Of a stretch of 64,000 bases of DNA, positions 18,383 to 27,844 are shown piece after piece. The notes beneath the pieces are model-generated. The model saw nothing but the letters and a program-made list of their open reading frames with translations. It did no database searches and was not told the DNA's origin. The stretch is from Streptococcus infantis SK970. GTDB lineage: Bacteria > Bacillota > Bacilli > Lactobacillales > Streptococcaceae. Location: NCBI GenBank assembly GCA_000223255.2, contig AFUT01000003.1, positions 1 through 64,000 on the forward strand, given 5' to 3'. How positions within the stretch are numbered: the first letter of the stretch is position 1; every line of letters starts with the position of its first letter. A program made the position numbers and the translations under genes.

Positions 18383-19508
18383 TGAAGCTAGAACAAGTAC
18401 CAACACCAGCCTATGTCATTGATTTAGCAAAACTAGAAGAAAATTGTAGCATTCTGCAAGAGGTTCAGGAAAAGGCTGGCTGTAAGGTTTTGCTAGCTCA
18501 AAAGGCTTATTCTCTCTATAAAACCTATCCTTTGATTAGCCAGTATCTATCAGGTACGACAGCTAGTGGACTCTATGAAGCCAAGCTGGCTAGAGAAGAA
18601 TTCCCTGGGGAAGTCCATGTTTTTGCGCCAGCTTTCAAGGAATCAGATATGGAAGAGCTACTGCAAATATCGGATCATATTGTTTTTAACTCAGAGAAAC
18701 AACTACGAAAATATGGTAAACGTTGTCGTGAAGTCGGTATCAGTGTCGGTCTTCGCATCAATCCTAAATGTTCAACGCAAGGTGACCACGCGCTTTATGA
18801 CCCTTGTGCTCCTGGCTCTCGTTTTGGAGTAACTTTGGATAAGATACCAAGTGATTTATTGGAGTTGGTTGACGGACTTCATTTTCATACCCTCTGTGAG
18901 CAAGGGGCAGATGATTTACAAACGACTTTGAAAGCAGTAGAAGACCAGTTTGGTGCCTATTTGCACCAAGTTAAATGGCTCAATATGGGTGGTGGTCATC
19001 ATATTACAAGAGATGACTACGATGTGGACTTACTGATTTCTGAGATTAAACGCATTCGAGAAACTTATAACCTTGATGTCTATATCGAACCTGGTGAAGC
19101 CATTGCCCTTAATGCGGGCTATCTAGCGACAGAAGTCTTGGATATTGTTGAAAACGGGATTGAGACCTTGGTGCTAGACGCCTCGGCAAGCTGCCATATG
19201 CCAGATGTTCTTGAGATGCCTTATCGTCCCCCATTGAGAGATGGATTTGAAGCGCAAGAAAAACCTTATACTTATAGACTCTCTTCAAATACTTGCCTAA
19301 CAGGGGATATCATTGGAGATTACAGCTTTGAAAAACCGATAGAAATCGGCGATCGCCTCTATTTTGAAGACATGGCTATTTACTCATTTGTCAAAATAAT
19401 ACCTTTAACGGGATTGGACTTCCAAGTTTGTATCTCATGGATAAAGAGGGTGAGTGCAGTCTAGTCAAAGCATTTGGCTACCAAGACTTTAAGGAGAGAT
19501 TATCATGA
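18382..19508 (+). pseudogene. nspC: Carboxynorspermidine/carboxyspermidine decarboxylase (late frameshift)
   Basis: An alanine-racemase-fold PLP decarboxylase that releases CO2 from carboxyspermidine to make spermidine. VLLAQKAYSLYKTY holds the PLP lysine, GLHFHTLCEQ and NMGGGHHITR bind the cofactor, and SSNTCLTGD gives the catalytic Cys. One A lost near 19395 (four instead of five) shifts the last about 40 residues. Corrected, it ends [13 protein letters not shown] with a stop at 19506-19508, overlapping aguA. As written, the frame stops at 19464. Confidence 0.87.
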
Positions 19509-20590
19509 TGGACAGTCCAAAGAAATTAGGCTATCGTATGCCAGCTGAGTATGAACCCCATCATGGGACTCTCATGATATGGCCGACTCGACCTGGATCT
19601 TGGCCTTTTCAAGGAAAAGCTGCAAAAAAAGCATTTACTCAGATCATCGAGACCATATCAGAAGGGGAAACAGTCTACCTTTTGGTGGAGCAAGACTATC
19701 TATCCGAAGCTCAATCTTACCTTGGTGATAGTGTTGTTTATTTAGATATTCAGACAAATGATGCCTGGGCGCGTGATACTGGTCCAACTATTCTCCTTAA
19801 TGATCAAAGGGAAAAGTTGGCGGTAGATTGGTCTTTCAATGCTTGGGGAGGTTCTGTGGATGGACTCTATCAAGACTATGAAGCAGATGACCAAGTGGCC
19901 AGTCGTTTTGCAGAAGTCTTAGAGATACCTGTTTACGATGCAAAACCATTTGTACTAGAAGGTGGAGCCATACACAGTGACGGCCAAGGAACAATACTTG
20001 TCACAGAGAGTTGCCTCCTCAGTCCTGGTCGTAATCCTCACCTGACTAAAGAGGAGATTGAAAAGACCTTACTAGAGAGCCTCGGAGCTGAAAAAGTCAT
20101 CTGGCTACCTTACGGTATTTATCAAGACGAAACCAACGAACACGTCGATAATGTTGCAGCCTTTGTTGGTCCTGCAGAGCTTGTTTTAGCTTGGACGGAC
20201 GACCACGATGATCCTCAGTATGCCATGTCTGCAGCTGATTTAGCTCTTTTAGAGACGGAATCAGATGCAAAGGGGCGTTCCTTTACCATTCATAAACTTC
20301 CAATTCCAGATATTCATCAAGTAGTGACGGAAGAAGATTTGCCGGGCTATTCATATGAAGAAGGAGAAGAGGAGCGCTATGCCGGGGAACGTTTAGCAGC
20401 TTCCTATGTGAATTTTTACATTGCTAATAAGTCTGTATTAGTACCGCAATTTCAGGACTCTAACGACCAAGTGGCCTTAGATATCCTGAGCAAGTGTTTC
20501 CCAGACCGCGAAGTCGTAGGAATCCCTGCAAGAGATATTCTTTTAGGTGGTGGAAATATCCACTGTATTACCCAACAAATTCCAGAATAG
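19505..20590 (+). CDS. aguA: Agmatine deiminase
   Basis: Hydrolyses agmatine to N-carbamoylputrescine and ammonia. It belongs to the guanidino-group-modifying enzymes. The start region [18 protein letters not shown] is diagnostic. Acidic and His residues in [10 protein letters not shown] and [13 protein letters not shown] form the active site, and the catalytic Cys is in [10 protein letters not shown] near the end. Its 361 residues and intact frame are normal. GGAGAG stands upstream, and it overlaps the end of nspC by 4 bp. Confidence 0.95.
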   Translation: MMDSPKKLGYRMPAEYEPHHGTLMIWPTRPGSWPFQGKAAKKAFTQIIETISEGETVYLLVEQDYLSEAQSYLGDSVVYLDIQTNDAWARDTGPTILLNDQREKLAVDWSFNAWGGSVDGLYQDYEADDQVASRFAEVLEIPVYDAKPFVLEGGAIHSDGQGTILVTESCLLSPGRNPHLTKEEIEKTLLESLGAEKVIWLPYGIYQDETNEHVDNVAAFVGPAELVLAWTDDHDDPQYAMSAADLALLETESDAKGRSFTIHKLPIPDIHQVVTEEDLPGYSYEEGEEERYAGERLAASYVNFYIANKSVLVPQFQDSNDQVALDILSKCFPDREVVGIPARDILLGGGNIHCITQQIPE

Positions 20591-20599
20591 GAGAAAAAG

Positions 20600-21475
20600 A
20601 TGAGAAATGTAACGGTTGCAGCCATTCAGATGCAATGCGCTAAGGATGTGGAAACCAATATCCAAACAGCTGAACGTTTAGTCCGTCAAGCTGCGGAGCA
20701 AGGTGCGCAAATTATTCTCTTGCCTGAATTATTTGAACGTCCCTATTTCTGTCAGGAACGTCAATATGACTACTACCAGTATGCCCAGTCGGTGTCAGAA
20801 AATACGGCTATTCAGCATTTTAAAGTGATTGCCAAGGAACTAAAGGTCGTTTTACCAATCAGTTTCTATGAAAAAGATGGCAATGTCTTGTATAACTCTA
20901 TCGCCGTTATTGATGCTGATGGGGAAGTATTAGGAGTTTATCGCAAGACACATATACCAGATGACCATTATTATCAGGAGAAATTCTTCTTTACTCCTGG
21001 AAACACAGGTTTCAAAGTTTGGGATACTCGCTATGGCAAGATTGGTATTGGGATCTGTTGGGACCAGTGGTTCCCTGAAACAGCCCGTTGCCTTGCCTTA
21101 AATGGTGCAGAATTACTCTTTTACCCAACAGCCATTGGTTCAGAGCCGATTTTGGATACAGATAGTTGTGGTCATTGGCAACGTACCATGCAAGGACATG
21201 CAGCAGCAAATATTGTCCCAGTTATTGCTGCTAATCGTTATGGTTTGGAAGAAGTACAACCTTGCGAGGAAAATGGAGGGCAAAGTTCTAGCCTTAACTT
21301 CTACGGTTCATCCTTTATGACCGACGAAACAGGAGCTATCTTGACCCAAGCAGAACGACAAGGCGAAGCCATCCTCTTAACCACTTATGACCTTGACAAG
21401 GGAGCAAATGAGCGCCTGAACTGGGGTCTCTTTAGAGATAGAAGACCGGACATGTATAAAGATATTGTCAGATGA
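20600..21475 (+). CDS. aguB: N-carbamoylputrescine amidase
   Basis: A nitrilase-family enzyme that cleaves N-carbamoylputrescine to putrescine, CO2 and ammonia. The catalytic triad is visible: Glu in LLPELFERPYF, Lys in YRKTHIPDDHYY, and Cys in GIGICWDQWFPE. Its 291 residues are a full length. AGGAG precedes the start, 9 bp after aguA. It is the last gene of the polyamine unit, before a terminator. Confidence 0.95.
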   Translation: MRNVTVAAIQMQCAKDVETNIQTAERLVRQAAEQGAQIILLPELFERPYFCQERQYDYYQYAQSVSENTAIQHFKVIAKELKVVLPISFYEKDGNVLYNSIAVIDADGEVLGVYRKTHIPDDHYYQEKFFFTPGNTGFKVWDTRYGKIGIGICWDQWFPETARCLALNGAELLFYPTAIGSEPILDTDSCGHWQRTMQGHAAANIVPVIAANRYGLEEVQPCEENGGQSSSLNFYGSSFMTDETGAILTQAERQGEAILLTTYDLDKGANERLNWGLFRDRRPDMYKDIVR

Positions 21476-21477
21476 GA

Positions 21478-21498
21478 AAAAGCCTCTTGGAGGTTTTT
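21478..21498 (+). terminator. Terminator of the polyamine operon
   Basis: AAAAGCCTC, a 3-nt loop, GAGGTTTTT with one G-T pair and a T-run. It sits directly after the aguB stop. Confidence 0.65.
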
Positions 21499-21634
21499 AT
21501 TTATATACTATATTAATTTTTGATAAAGTATTAGAAATCTGATAAAATGAACATAGCGTAATCAAGGATAAAAGAGACTGGAAAGCTCTCAATCAATTTT
21601 TCATCGAAGAATTAAGTAGTGACTGAGGTTAATT

Positions 21635-21742
21635 ATGGGAAAATGGACTTGTAGATGTGGGCAAGCAATGAACGACCACCAAGCGCCTGATCCAAATGCT
21701 TATTCGGTTTATTCTGATGAGTTATTAGTAGAAAATTCTTAA
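21635..21742 (+). pseudogene. Short remnant with Cys motif, 35 aa
   Basis: Starts MGKWTCRCGQAMNDHQAPDP and stops after 35 residues. The W-T-C-x-C-G opening followed by N-D-H looks like the start of a longer Firmicute protein of unknown function, cut soon after YSDELL. It has no strong ribosome site. It is a probable gene fragment between the polyamine operon and the toxin-antitoxin pair. Nothing else is seen in 21499-21770. Confidence 0.4.
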
Positions 21743-21771
21743 GCTGAATTATTTTAAATGATAATCTATCA

Positions 21772-21800
21772 TTGTAATTACGGTAATTATTTGTTATAAT
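21772..21800 (+). promoter_or_regulatory. Toxin-antitoxin promoter with overlapping palindrome
   Basis: TTGTAA, 17 bp, then TGTTATAAT (extended -10). The perfect palindrome TAATTACGGTAATTA (21775-21789) overlaps the -35 and spacer. That is where an autoregulating AbrB-type antitoxin would bind. Confidence 0.6.
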
Positions 21801-21820
21801 ACTTCAAAGGAGGAAATCAG

Positions 21821-22057
21821 ATGGTAGTAAAAACAAGAAAACAAGGAAATTCAATCACCATCACCATTCCAAGTGAATTCAATATTCCAAGTGGTGTTAA
21901 ATACGAAGCAAAATTGTTACCAAGTGGTGAAATTATCTTTACTCCCGAAGAGTCTGGACATCAGATTTCTTATGTCTCTGATGATGCTTTTGACTTAAAT
22001 TTGGACAAAATTTTTGATGAATACGATGATGTTTTCAAAGCTTTGGTGGAAAAATGA
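21821..22057 (+). CDS. AbrB/MazE-type antitoxin
   Basis: A 78-residue protein. The first about 45 residues, VVKTRKQGNSITITIPSEFNIPSGV, fit a SpoVT-AbrB swapped-hairpin DNA-binding domain. The acidic C-terminus (LDKIFDEYDDVFKALVEK) would wrap the toxin. AAAGGAGG lies 10 nt before the ATG. It overlaps the toxin start by 4 bp (ATGA). It probably represses its own promoter through the adjacent palindrome. Confidence 0.8.
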   Translation: MVVKTRKQGNSITITIPSEFNIPSGVKYEAKLLPSGEIIFTPEESGHQISYVSDDAFDLNLDKIFDEYDDVFKALVEK

Positions 22058-22467
22058 CAGTCTATCTGACAGAAAAGCAAATTGAAAAAATCAATGCTTT
22101 AGCAATTCAACGGTATTCACCTAATGAAAAAATTCAAACAGTTAGTCCTTCTGCCTTAAATATGATTGTCAATTTACCAGAACAATTTGTCTTCGGTAAA
22201 CCTCTTTATCCAACAATCTTTGATAAGGCAACGATACTATTTGTCCAATTGATCAAGAAGCATGTTTTTGCCAATGCTAATAAACGAACTGCTTTCTTCG
22301 TTTTAGTGAAATTCCTACAGTTGAATGGATATCGTTTTTCTGTAACAGTTGAAGAAGCGGTCGCTATGTGCGTGACTATCGCAGTAGAAGCCTTAACAGA
22401 TGAAAGGTTAGCTAGCTACACTAAATGGATTTCTGAACATTCATTTAGAGCTAATGGCAAAAATTAA
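22054..22467 (+). CDS. Death-on-curing (Doc/Fic) family toxin
   Basis: YLTEKQIEKINALAIQRYSP opens the protein. The Fic/Doc active motif appears as HVFANANKRTAFFVL near residue 70-84, with the catalytic His and the ANKR anion-binding loop. Doc toxins phosphorylate EF-Tu with ATP and stop translation. Its 137 residues are normal. The motif has A where many family members have D or G, so activity is likely but should be tested. It is coupled to the AbrB-type antitoxin upstream. Confidence 0.85.
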   Translation: MTVYLTEKQIEKINALAIQRYSPNEKIQTVSPSALNMIVNLPEQFVFGKPLYPTIFDKATILFVQLIKKHVFANANKRTAFFVLVKFLQLNGYRFSVTVEEAVAMCVTIAVEALTDERLASYTKWISEHSFRANGKN

Positions 22468-22576
22468 GTTTGGATGTTTAAATCCAAAAAGAAAAATAGA
22501 CAAACAGACAGTATTAGAATTCTGTAATGCAGAAAACTAATCTTTTAAATATGTCAAACATTCAACCTTAATAGAC

Positions 22577-22605
22577 AAAAAAGTAGCCCATTCAGGCTAC
22601 TTTTT
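22577..22605. terminator. Bidirectional terminator
   Basis: AAAAAAGTAGCC, a 6-nt loop, GGCTACTTTTT. It serves the toxin transcript on the plus strand and the permease unit on the minus strand. Confidence 0.8.
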
Positions 22606-23419
22606 AAAATTCTTTATAAACATAAGGATTCTCTGGTTTGTCGACTTTTACAAAGGACTTGACTTCAAGGGTTGGGAGGACTTGGTTGAGTTCCTTGTGA
22701 TAGTGATTACTAATCTTACCTTTGACTCTTACCCAGGTGTTATTTTCGTAATGATTGGTATTTCCAGTAGTTATAAGACCAAAAACTCCTGAATCAGCGA
22801 TACAGTGCATAATACCAAAGCGAAAAACAAATTGACTATTGGTATGATTTGGATCGTTGTAGACAAAGCCAATAAACTCGATTTCCTGCCCTTCAAATTC
22901 ATTTGGATAATCATAGATAGCTTCCATGACTTCTAAGTAATTTTCATCGTTAATGATAATGGTTGATTGAGCTAAGTATTTATCAGCACTCTTCCGAATA
23001 ATATTTTCATGAGCTGTTTGTGAATAAAATCTACTGGTGTCTGGTTTGAGATATTGACTGCTCGTTCCTTCACTTGCTTGGATTGCCTTGTCAGTTCCTT
23101 CCGACAAAGGGAAATAATATCCTTTTGCCGATACTGTTTGTGAATCAAGAGTGACAGTTGGAAATGTAAATCCAACTAACAAGGGTAAACTTAAGAGAAC
23201 AAAACTAGCAAGCTTGGCTGAAATACTATGTAAGTGACTATGTTCTTTCAAACGCTTGAAGCAAATATAGGCTTGAACAATGGCTAGCAAGAAAGACAGA
23301 ACCATTGTGATATAAGCCAGATAAGAGTAGTGGAGGTTTAGATACTGATTGAGCTTACCTGATAGGTGTAGATAAAGGGTTAAGACAAAATAGCTTAACA
23401 AAATGATAAATCGTATCAT
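22604..23419 (-). CDS. TIGR03943 family permease subunit (YcgQ-like)
   Basis: ATG at 23419 is the likely start because it overlaps the upstream stop as ATGA and follows GGGGTG. Longer readings run into the previous gene. Two N-terminal membrane helices (IIRFIILLSYFVLTLYLH-like; ITMVLSFLLAIVQAYICF) and a third near residue 90 are followed by an outer domain. It carries GQEIEFIGFVYND and FRFGIMHCIADSGVFG, typical of YcgQ proteins. It works with the YcgR-type permease next to it. The B. subtilis relatives are zinc-controlled; no such site was found here. Confidence 0.8.
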   Translation of the reverse strand: MIRFIILLSYFVLTLYLHLSGKLNQYLNLHYSYLAYITMVLSFLLAIVQAYICFKRLKEHSHLHSISAKLASFVLLSLPLLVGFTFPTVTLDSQTVSAKGYYFPLSEGTDKAIQASEGTSSQYLKPDTSRFYSQTAHENIIRKSADKYLAQSTIIINDENYLEVMEAIYDYPNEFEGQEIEFIGFVYNDPNHTNSQFVFRFGIMHCIADSGVFGLITTGNTNHYENNTWVRVKGKISNHYHKELNQVLPTLEVKSFVKVDKPENPYVYKEF

Positions 23420-24321
23420 AGCATCACCCCGACTATATAAGAATAAACAAGAACAACAAAAGTCACAATTGTCATGAACTGCCAAATAAAGCGAGTCTTA
23501 AGATAGTTCTTCATCATGAGTAAGTTTTTGACATCAAGCATTGGTCCAATAACTAGAAAGGCGAGCACTGGAGCAAAACCAAAACTGGAGAGAAGTGAAG
23601 AGCCAATAAAGGCATCTGCTTCACTACAAAGCGATAGTAAGAAAGATAAGACCATCAAGAGAATGATAGCCAGCAGTGGTGTTGCACTAATTGATGTCAG
23701 GATACGAGTTGGTACATAAACCTGGACTATGCTAGCAAACAGACAACCGAAAACCAAATAACGCCCCATATCAAAGAATTCATCAATAGCTTGAATGAAT
23801 ACCTGAAGGATTTTCTGACCTTTTGTCAAATAAGAAAAATCATGCTCATGACAAGCCAGCCTATTTTCCTTCTGAATGTGTTCTTCCCAGAAAAATCCAA
23901 GGAAAATACCCAATATCGTTGCAACAAGAATCGAACCCAAGGCGCGGAGTAAGACCATTTTAAATGAATTACCAAAGGCTGAATAAGTTGCAAAAAGTAC
24001 GATGGGATTGATGATAGGAGCTGTTACTAGAAAGGGAACAGCTGTATAACTTGGAACCTTCTTCTCCAAGAAACGATTGATGATAGGGACAATCCCACAC
24101 TCACAAGAGGGAAAGAGAAAACCGATGAAGCTACCAAAAAAGATTCTCCCCAAACGATTTTTAGGGAGAAATGTATAAACCTTCTCAGGAGTGACATAGA
24201 CTTCAATAGCACCAGAGATAATGCTACCAATTAAGACAAAGGGTAAAGCTTCAATGATGATTGATAGAAAAATAGCGCCAGCTTGTAACACACTAGAAGG
24301 TAGACTTTGAAAGAGTGTCAT
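23416..24321 (-). CDS. Permease of the YcgR/YraQ (DUF318) family
   Basis: A 301-residue multi-spanning membrane protein with about eight helices. It shows the family blocks FIGFLFPSCECGIVPIINRFLEKKVPSYTA, split across residues 64-93, AVPFLVTAPIINPIVLFATY and SEADAFIGSS. The PSCECG motif may bind a metal or thiol. The substrate is unknown. It overlaps both its upstream small gene and the downstream subunit gene by 4 bp, so three genes form one coupled unit. Confidence 0.85.
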   Translation of the reverse strand: MTLFQSLPSSVLQAGAIFLSIIIEALPFVLIGSIISGAIEVYVTPEKVYTFLPKNRLGRIFFGSFIGFLFPSCECGIVPIINRFLEKKVPSYTAVPFLVTAPIINPIVLFATYSAFGNSFKMVLLRALGSILVATILGIFLGFFWEEHIQKENRLACHEHDFSYLTKGQKILQVFIQAIDEFFDMGRYLVFGCLFASIVQVYVPTRILTSISATPLLAIILLMVLSFLLSLCSEADAFIGSSLLSSFGFAPVLAFLVIGPMLDVKNLLMMKNYLKTRFIWQFMTIVTFVVLVYSYIVGVML

Positions 24322-24452
24322 CTATTTTTCTTTTCAGCCTTATCTTTCTTTTCTTTATCATCTGGAAATGTCACTTGCTTCAAATCAGGAAGTTTAGCAA
24401 ACTCTTCGAACATTTTATCTAAGTCATCAGTTTTTGTAAATTTAACAGCCAT
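24318..24452 (-). CDS. Small conserved protein (SPJ_0845-type), 44 aa
   Basis: Reads MAVKFTKTDDLDKMFEEFAK and ends in a Lys/Asp-rich tail EKKNR. Its stop overlaps the permease start (ATGA). The sequence is like a short conserved streptococcal protein often left unannotated because of its size. It is charged and has no membrane segment. It is probably translated together with the permease genes. Confidence 0.65.
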   Translation of the reverse strand: MAVKFTKTDDLDKMFEEFAKLPDLKQVTFPDDKEKKDKAEKKNR

Positions 24453-24591
24453 AAGGCATACCTCGATTCTTTTAGTTAACACTATTATACTATTATTTCT
24501 GGGAAATAGTTAGATTTTAAAATAAACATTGCTTTTATCTTAATAAAGTTGAATGAAAGCAACAAATTAATGAAAACAAGCTTTCCTGCTT

Positions 24592-24601
24592 ATGGTATAA
24601 T
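24592..24601 (+). promoter_or_regulatory. Extended -10 promoter giving a leaderless tex transcript
   Basis: ATGGTATAAT ends at 24601 and the start codon is at 24608. Transcription should begin at or within a base or two of the ATG. No ribosome binding site is present. Confidence 0.6.
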
Positions 24602-24607
24602 AGTTTC

Positions 24608-26737
24608 ATGGATAAAAAATATGAAAAAATTTCCCAAGATTTGGGTGTAACTTTAAAGCAAATTGATACTGTCTTATCTTTGACAGCTGAAGGAGCAACT
24701 ATTCCCTTTATCGCTCGTTATCGGAAAGACATGACTGGTAGCTTGGATGAAGTTGCTATTAAAGCTATTATCGACCTTGATAAAAGCCTAACTGCTCTCA
24801 ATGATCGAAAAGAAGCAGTTTTAGCAAAAATCAAAGAGCAAGGCAAGCTAACTAAGGAGTTCGAAGAAGCTATTTTAGCTGCTGAAAAACTAGCAGATGT
24901 CGAAGAACTTTATCTTCCCTATAAGGAAAAACGTCGCACCAAGGCAACAATTGCGCGTGAAGCTGGACTCTTTCCACTTGCTCGCTTAATCTTACAAAAC
25001 GTTTCTGACCTAGAAAAAGAAGCCGAAACATTTGTCTGTGAAGGTTTCGAGACTCCACAAGATGCTTTAGCAGGTGCTGTTGATATTTTGATCGAAGCTC
25101 TCTCTGAGGATGTTACCTTGCGTTCAATGACTTATCAAGAGGTCCTTAGACATTCTAAGATTACATCTCAACTTAAAGATGAGAGTCTTGATGAAAAACA
25201 AGTCTTTCAGATTTATTATGACTTCTCAGAAACAGTTGCCAATATGCAGGGCTACCGTACGCTTGCCCTTAATCGTGGTGAGAAACTTGGCATTTTGAAG
25301 ATTGGCTTTGAGCATGCGACTGATCGTATTCAAGCTTTCTTTGCTGCTCGTTTCAAAGTTAAGAATTCCTATATTGAAGAAGTCATTCAGCAATCTGTTA
25401 AGAAAAAAGTCTTACCAGCTATTGAGCGCCGTATTCGTACTGAATTGACAGAAAAAGCAGAAGAAGGAGCTATTCAACTCTTCTCAGAAAACCTTCGTAA
25501 TCTCCTTCTGGTTGCACCTCTAAAAGGGCGCGTGGTTCTAGGTTTTGACCCAGCCTTTCGTACAGGTGCTAAGCTTGCAGTAGTTGATGCGACTGGTAAA
25601 ATGCTGACAACCCAGGTTATATATCCAGTCAAACCAGCTTCAGCTCGTCAGATTGAGGAAGCTAAGCGTGATTTGGCAAATCTGATCGGCCAATACGGTG
25701 TTGAAATTATTGCTATCGGAAATGGAACTGCCAGTCGTGAGAGTGAAGCCTTTGTTGCTGAAGTTCTCAAAGATTTTCCAGAAGTCAGCTACGTTATTGT
25801 TAGCGAAAGTGGTGCTTCTGTTTACTCTGCCAGCGAACTTGCCCGTCAAGAGTTTCCTGAGTTAACCGTTGAAAAACGTTCAGCCATTTCTATCGCTCGT
25901 CGTTTGCAAGACCCACTTGCAGAATTGGTTAAAATTGATCCCAAATCTATCGGTGTTGGTCAATACCAGCACGATGTTAGTCAAAAGAAATTGTCTGAAA
26001 GTCTGGACTTTGTCGTAGATACCGTCGTTAACCAAGTCGGTGTCAATGTCAACACAGCCAGTCCAGCGCTACTTTCCCATGTTGCAGGGCTTAACAAAAC
26101 GATTTCAGAAAACATCGTTAAGTATCGTGAAGAAGAAGGTAAAATCACTTCACGCTCTCAAATCAAGAAAGTACCTCGCTTGGGAGCAAAAGCTTTTGAA
26201 CAAGCGGCAGGTTTCCTCCGTATTCCTGAAAGCAGCAATATCCTTGATAATACAGGTGTTCACCCAGAAAACTATGCTGCTGTTAAGGAACTTTTCAAAC
26301 GTTTGGACATTAAGGACCTAAACGAAGAAGCGCAAGCTAAGCTCAAATCTGTTTCTATTAAAGAAATGGCCCAAGAATTAGACCTTGGTCAAGAAACTCT
26401 TAAAGATATTATTGCAGACCTTCTAAAACCCGGTCGTGATTTCCGTGATTCTTTTGATGCTCCAGTCCTTCGTCAGGATGTCTTGGATATCAAAGACTTA
26501 AAAGTTGGGCAAAAACTAGAGGGAGTAGTTCGCAATGTCGTTGACTTCGGTGCCTTTGTTGATATTGGTATTCACGAAGATGGCCTGATTCATATCTCTC
26601 ACATGAGTAAGAAATTTATTAAGCATCCGAGTCAAGTCGTTTCGGTCGGTGATTTGGTTACTGTTTGGGTGAAGAAAATCGATGTCCAACGTGAAAAAGT
26701 AAATCTGTCGCTCCTTGCACCAGATGAATCTAACTGA
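24608..26737 (+). CDS. tex: Tex, RNA-binding transcription accessory protein
   Basis: A 709-residue cytoplasmic nucleic-acid-binding protein. In order it has an N-terminal helical part ([20 protein letters not shown]), a YqgF/RNase H-like part with [16 protein letters not shown], and [15 protein letters not shown]. Helix-hairpin-helix repeats ([15 protein letters not shown]) follow, then a C-terminal S1 domain ([24 protein letters not shown]). The length and frame are normal. Translation appears leaderless. The sprT-like gene overlaps its end by 14-23 bp. Confidence 0.95.
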   Translation: MDKKYEKISQDLGVTLKQIDTVLSLTAEGATIPFIARYRKDMTGSLDEVAIKAIIDLDKSLTALNDRKEAVLAKIKEQGKLTKEFEEAILAAEKLADVEELYLPYKEKRRTKATIAREAGLFPLARLILQNVSDLEKEAETFVCEGFETPQDALAGAVDILIEALSEDVTLRSMTYQEVLRHSKITSQLKDESLDEKQVFQIYYDFSETVANMQGYRTLALNRGEKLGILKIGFEHATDRIQAFFAARFKVKNSYIEEVIQQSVKKKVLPAIERRIRTELTEKAEEGAIQLFSENLRNLLLVAPLKGRVVLGFDPAFRTGAKLAVVDATGKMLTTQVIYPVKPASARQIEEAKRDLANLIGQYGVEIIAIGNGTASRESEAFVAEVLKDFPEVSYVIVSESGASVYSASELARQEFPELTVEKRSAISIARRLQDPLAELVKIDPKSIGVGQYQHDVSQKKLSESLDFVVDTVVNQVGVNVNTASPALLSHVAGLNKTISENIVKYREEEGKITSRSQIKKVPRLGAKAFEQAAGFLRIPESSNILDNTGVHPENYAAVKELFKRLDIKDLNEEAQAKLKSVSIKEMAQELDLGQETLKDIIADLLKPGRDFRDSFDAPVLRQDVLDIKDLKVGQKLEGVVRNVVDFGAFVDIGIHEDGLIHISHMSKKFIKHPSQVVSVGDLVTVWVKKIDVQREKVNLSLLAPDESN

Positions 26738-27173
26738 TTACGTTAGACAAGTCTCTTTAGAAGACTTTGGAAAACCTTTCAAACACCAGGCTCAATGGAA
26801 TACTCGTCTGCGGTCGACAGGTGGACGATTTTTCCCTAAGGATGGGCACTTGGATTTTAATCCTAAAGTCTATCAAGAACTTGGTTTGGATGTGTTTCGA
26901 AAGATTGTCCGTCACGAACTCTGTCATTATCATCTATACTATGAGGGAAAAGGGTATAAGCATAAGGATTTAGCCTTTAAGGAACTGTTAAAAGAAGTGG
27001 ATGGACTCCGCTTTGTTCCTCCCTTATCAAGTGTCAGTCAAAAACCAGTTTTGATCTATGAATGTCACTCTTGTGGCCAATCCTATCAAAGAAAGCGTCG
27101 AATTGATACGAGACGTTTTCGCTGTGGTCTTTGTCATGGAAAACTTATCCTACAAAATCCGCCTAAGGACTGA
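26724..27173 (+). CDS. SprT-like zinc metalloprotein
   Basis: Start ATG 26724 gives [16 protein letters not shown], the usual opening; ATG 26715 adds three residues. The HExxH zinc motif is HELCHYH near residue 67, with a further His in GYKHKD. A C-terminal zinc ribbon shows YECHSCGQ and RCGLCHGK. Its about 149 residues are typical. It overlaps the end of tex, and no ribosome site is seen, so translation is probably coupled. The substrate is unknown. Confidence 0.88.
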   Translation: MNLTDYVRQVSLEDFGKPFKHQAQWNTRLRSTGGRFFPKDGHLDFNPKVYQELGLDVFRKIVRHELCHYHLYYEGKGYKHKDLAFKELLKEVDGLRFVPPLSSVSQKPVLIYECHSCGQSYQRKRRIDTRRFRCGLCHGKLILQNPPKD

Positions 27174-27194
27174 TGCAGGGTGTTTTCGTTCATG

Positions 27195-27203
27195 TTATAC
27201 TTA
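27195..27203 (+). promoter_or_regulatory. Extended -10 before the PspC gene
   Basis: TGTTATACT, 30 bp before the start codon. A -35 box is weak. Confidence 0.4.
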
Positions 27204-27232
27204 TTTCAAGAATACCGAAAGAGGTACAAATC

Positions 27233-27505
27233 ATGAATAAAAATTTTTATAAAATGAGACGAAATCGCATGATATCAGGTGTACTTGCTGGTCTATCTGA
27301 TAGGTGGGATCTTGATGTGACACTCGTGCGCTTCATTTTTGCCATCTTTACAATCGCAAATTTTGGACTCGGAATCATCATCTACATCATTCTAGCCTAT
27401 ATCTTGCCAACCAAGGAAGATATCGAAGCTGATATGTACGGAACTGGCCCACGCAAGATTAAAGAGGCTGAACCAATCGATGATGATAAAGGTTGGTTCT
27501 GGTAA
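27233..27505 (+). CDS. PspC domain membrane protein
   Basis: The start at ATG 27233 follows GAGGT and removes a spurious 20-residue extension. KMRRNRMISGVLAGLSDRWDLDVTLVRF is the PspC signature (given here in two parts: residues 6-21 and 22-34). It is followed by one membrane helix (GLGIIIYIILAYILP) and an acidic tail ending GWFW. It has 90 residues. PspC proteins are membrane stress sensors or partners; the role in streptococci is not established. Confidence 0.87.
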   Translation: MNKNFYKMRRNRMISGVLAGLSDRWDLDVTLVRFIFAIFTIANFGLGIIIYIILAYILPTKEDIEADMYGTGPRKIKEAEPIDDDKGWFW

Positions 27506-27530
27506 CCACCATACTATCCATTAAAGAATT

Positions 27531-27556
27531 AAACCCTTGTAATTACAAGGGTTTTT
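27531..27556 (+). terminator. Rho-independent terminator
   Basis: AAACCCTTGTAA pairs with TTACAAGGGTTT and runs into T5. It ends the tex-sprT-pspC unit. Confidence 0.9.
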
Positions 27557-27613
27557 CTTTTGCTTGAAAAAATGTGGTAAACTAATAGTAGTTGAGTTCA
27601 AAAAAATATCTCT

Positions 27614-27633
27614 ATCTTACAAAAATGTAAGAT
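27614..27633 (+). promoter_or_regulatory. Palindromic operator before the ABC transporter
   Basis: ATCTTACA, AAAA, TGTAAGAT: a perfect 8-bp inverted repeat. A further TTTGTAAGG half-site lies at about 27646. It is probably the binding site of a dimeric regulator that is not encoded next to the transporter. Confidence 0.5.
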
Positions 27634-27717
27634 TAAAGGCCTCTTTTGTAAGGTTATGTTATGGCAGGCAAGTTTTTTTGAGGTAAACTAGACTCATAAA
27701 GAAAAAGGAGTAAGAAC

Positions 27718-27829
27718 ATGAAAAAATTATTTCAAAAAAATTTTCAAAAAACCAAGTCACAAAGATATTGAGCGAGTTCAAATCGGCATCGAAATGATGC
27801 AAGCTCAGTTTCAATTAATGGGATATTAA
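27718..27829 (+). pseudogene. Small ORF upstream of the ABC transporter (frame broken)
   Basis: GGAG lies 9 nt before the ATG. The start reads MKKLFQKNFQK, then the frame stops. A downstream frame reads KKPSHKDIERVQIGIEMM and ends QFQLMGY with a stop at 27827-27829. Two A-runs of six or seven bases lie at the junction. A short basic leader protein of about 37 residues is plausible. Its frame cannot be repaired with a single base, so the call is uncertain. Confidence 0.4.
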
Positions 27830-27844
27830 AAAGGAGAAGTTAAA

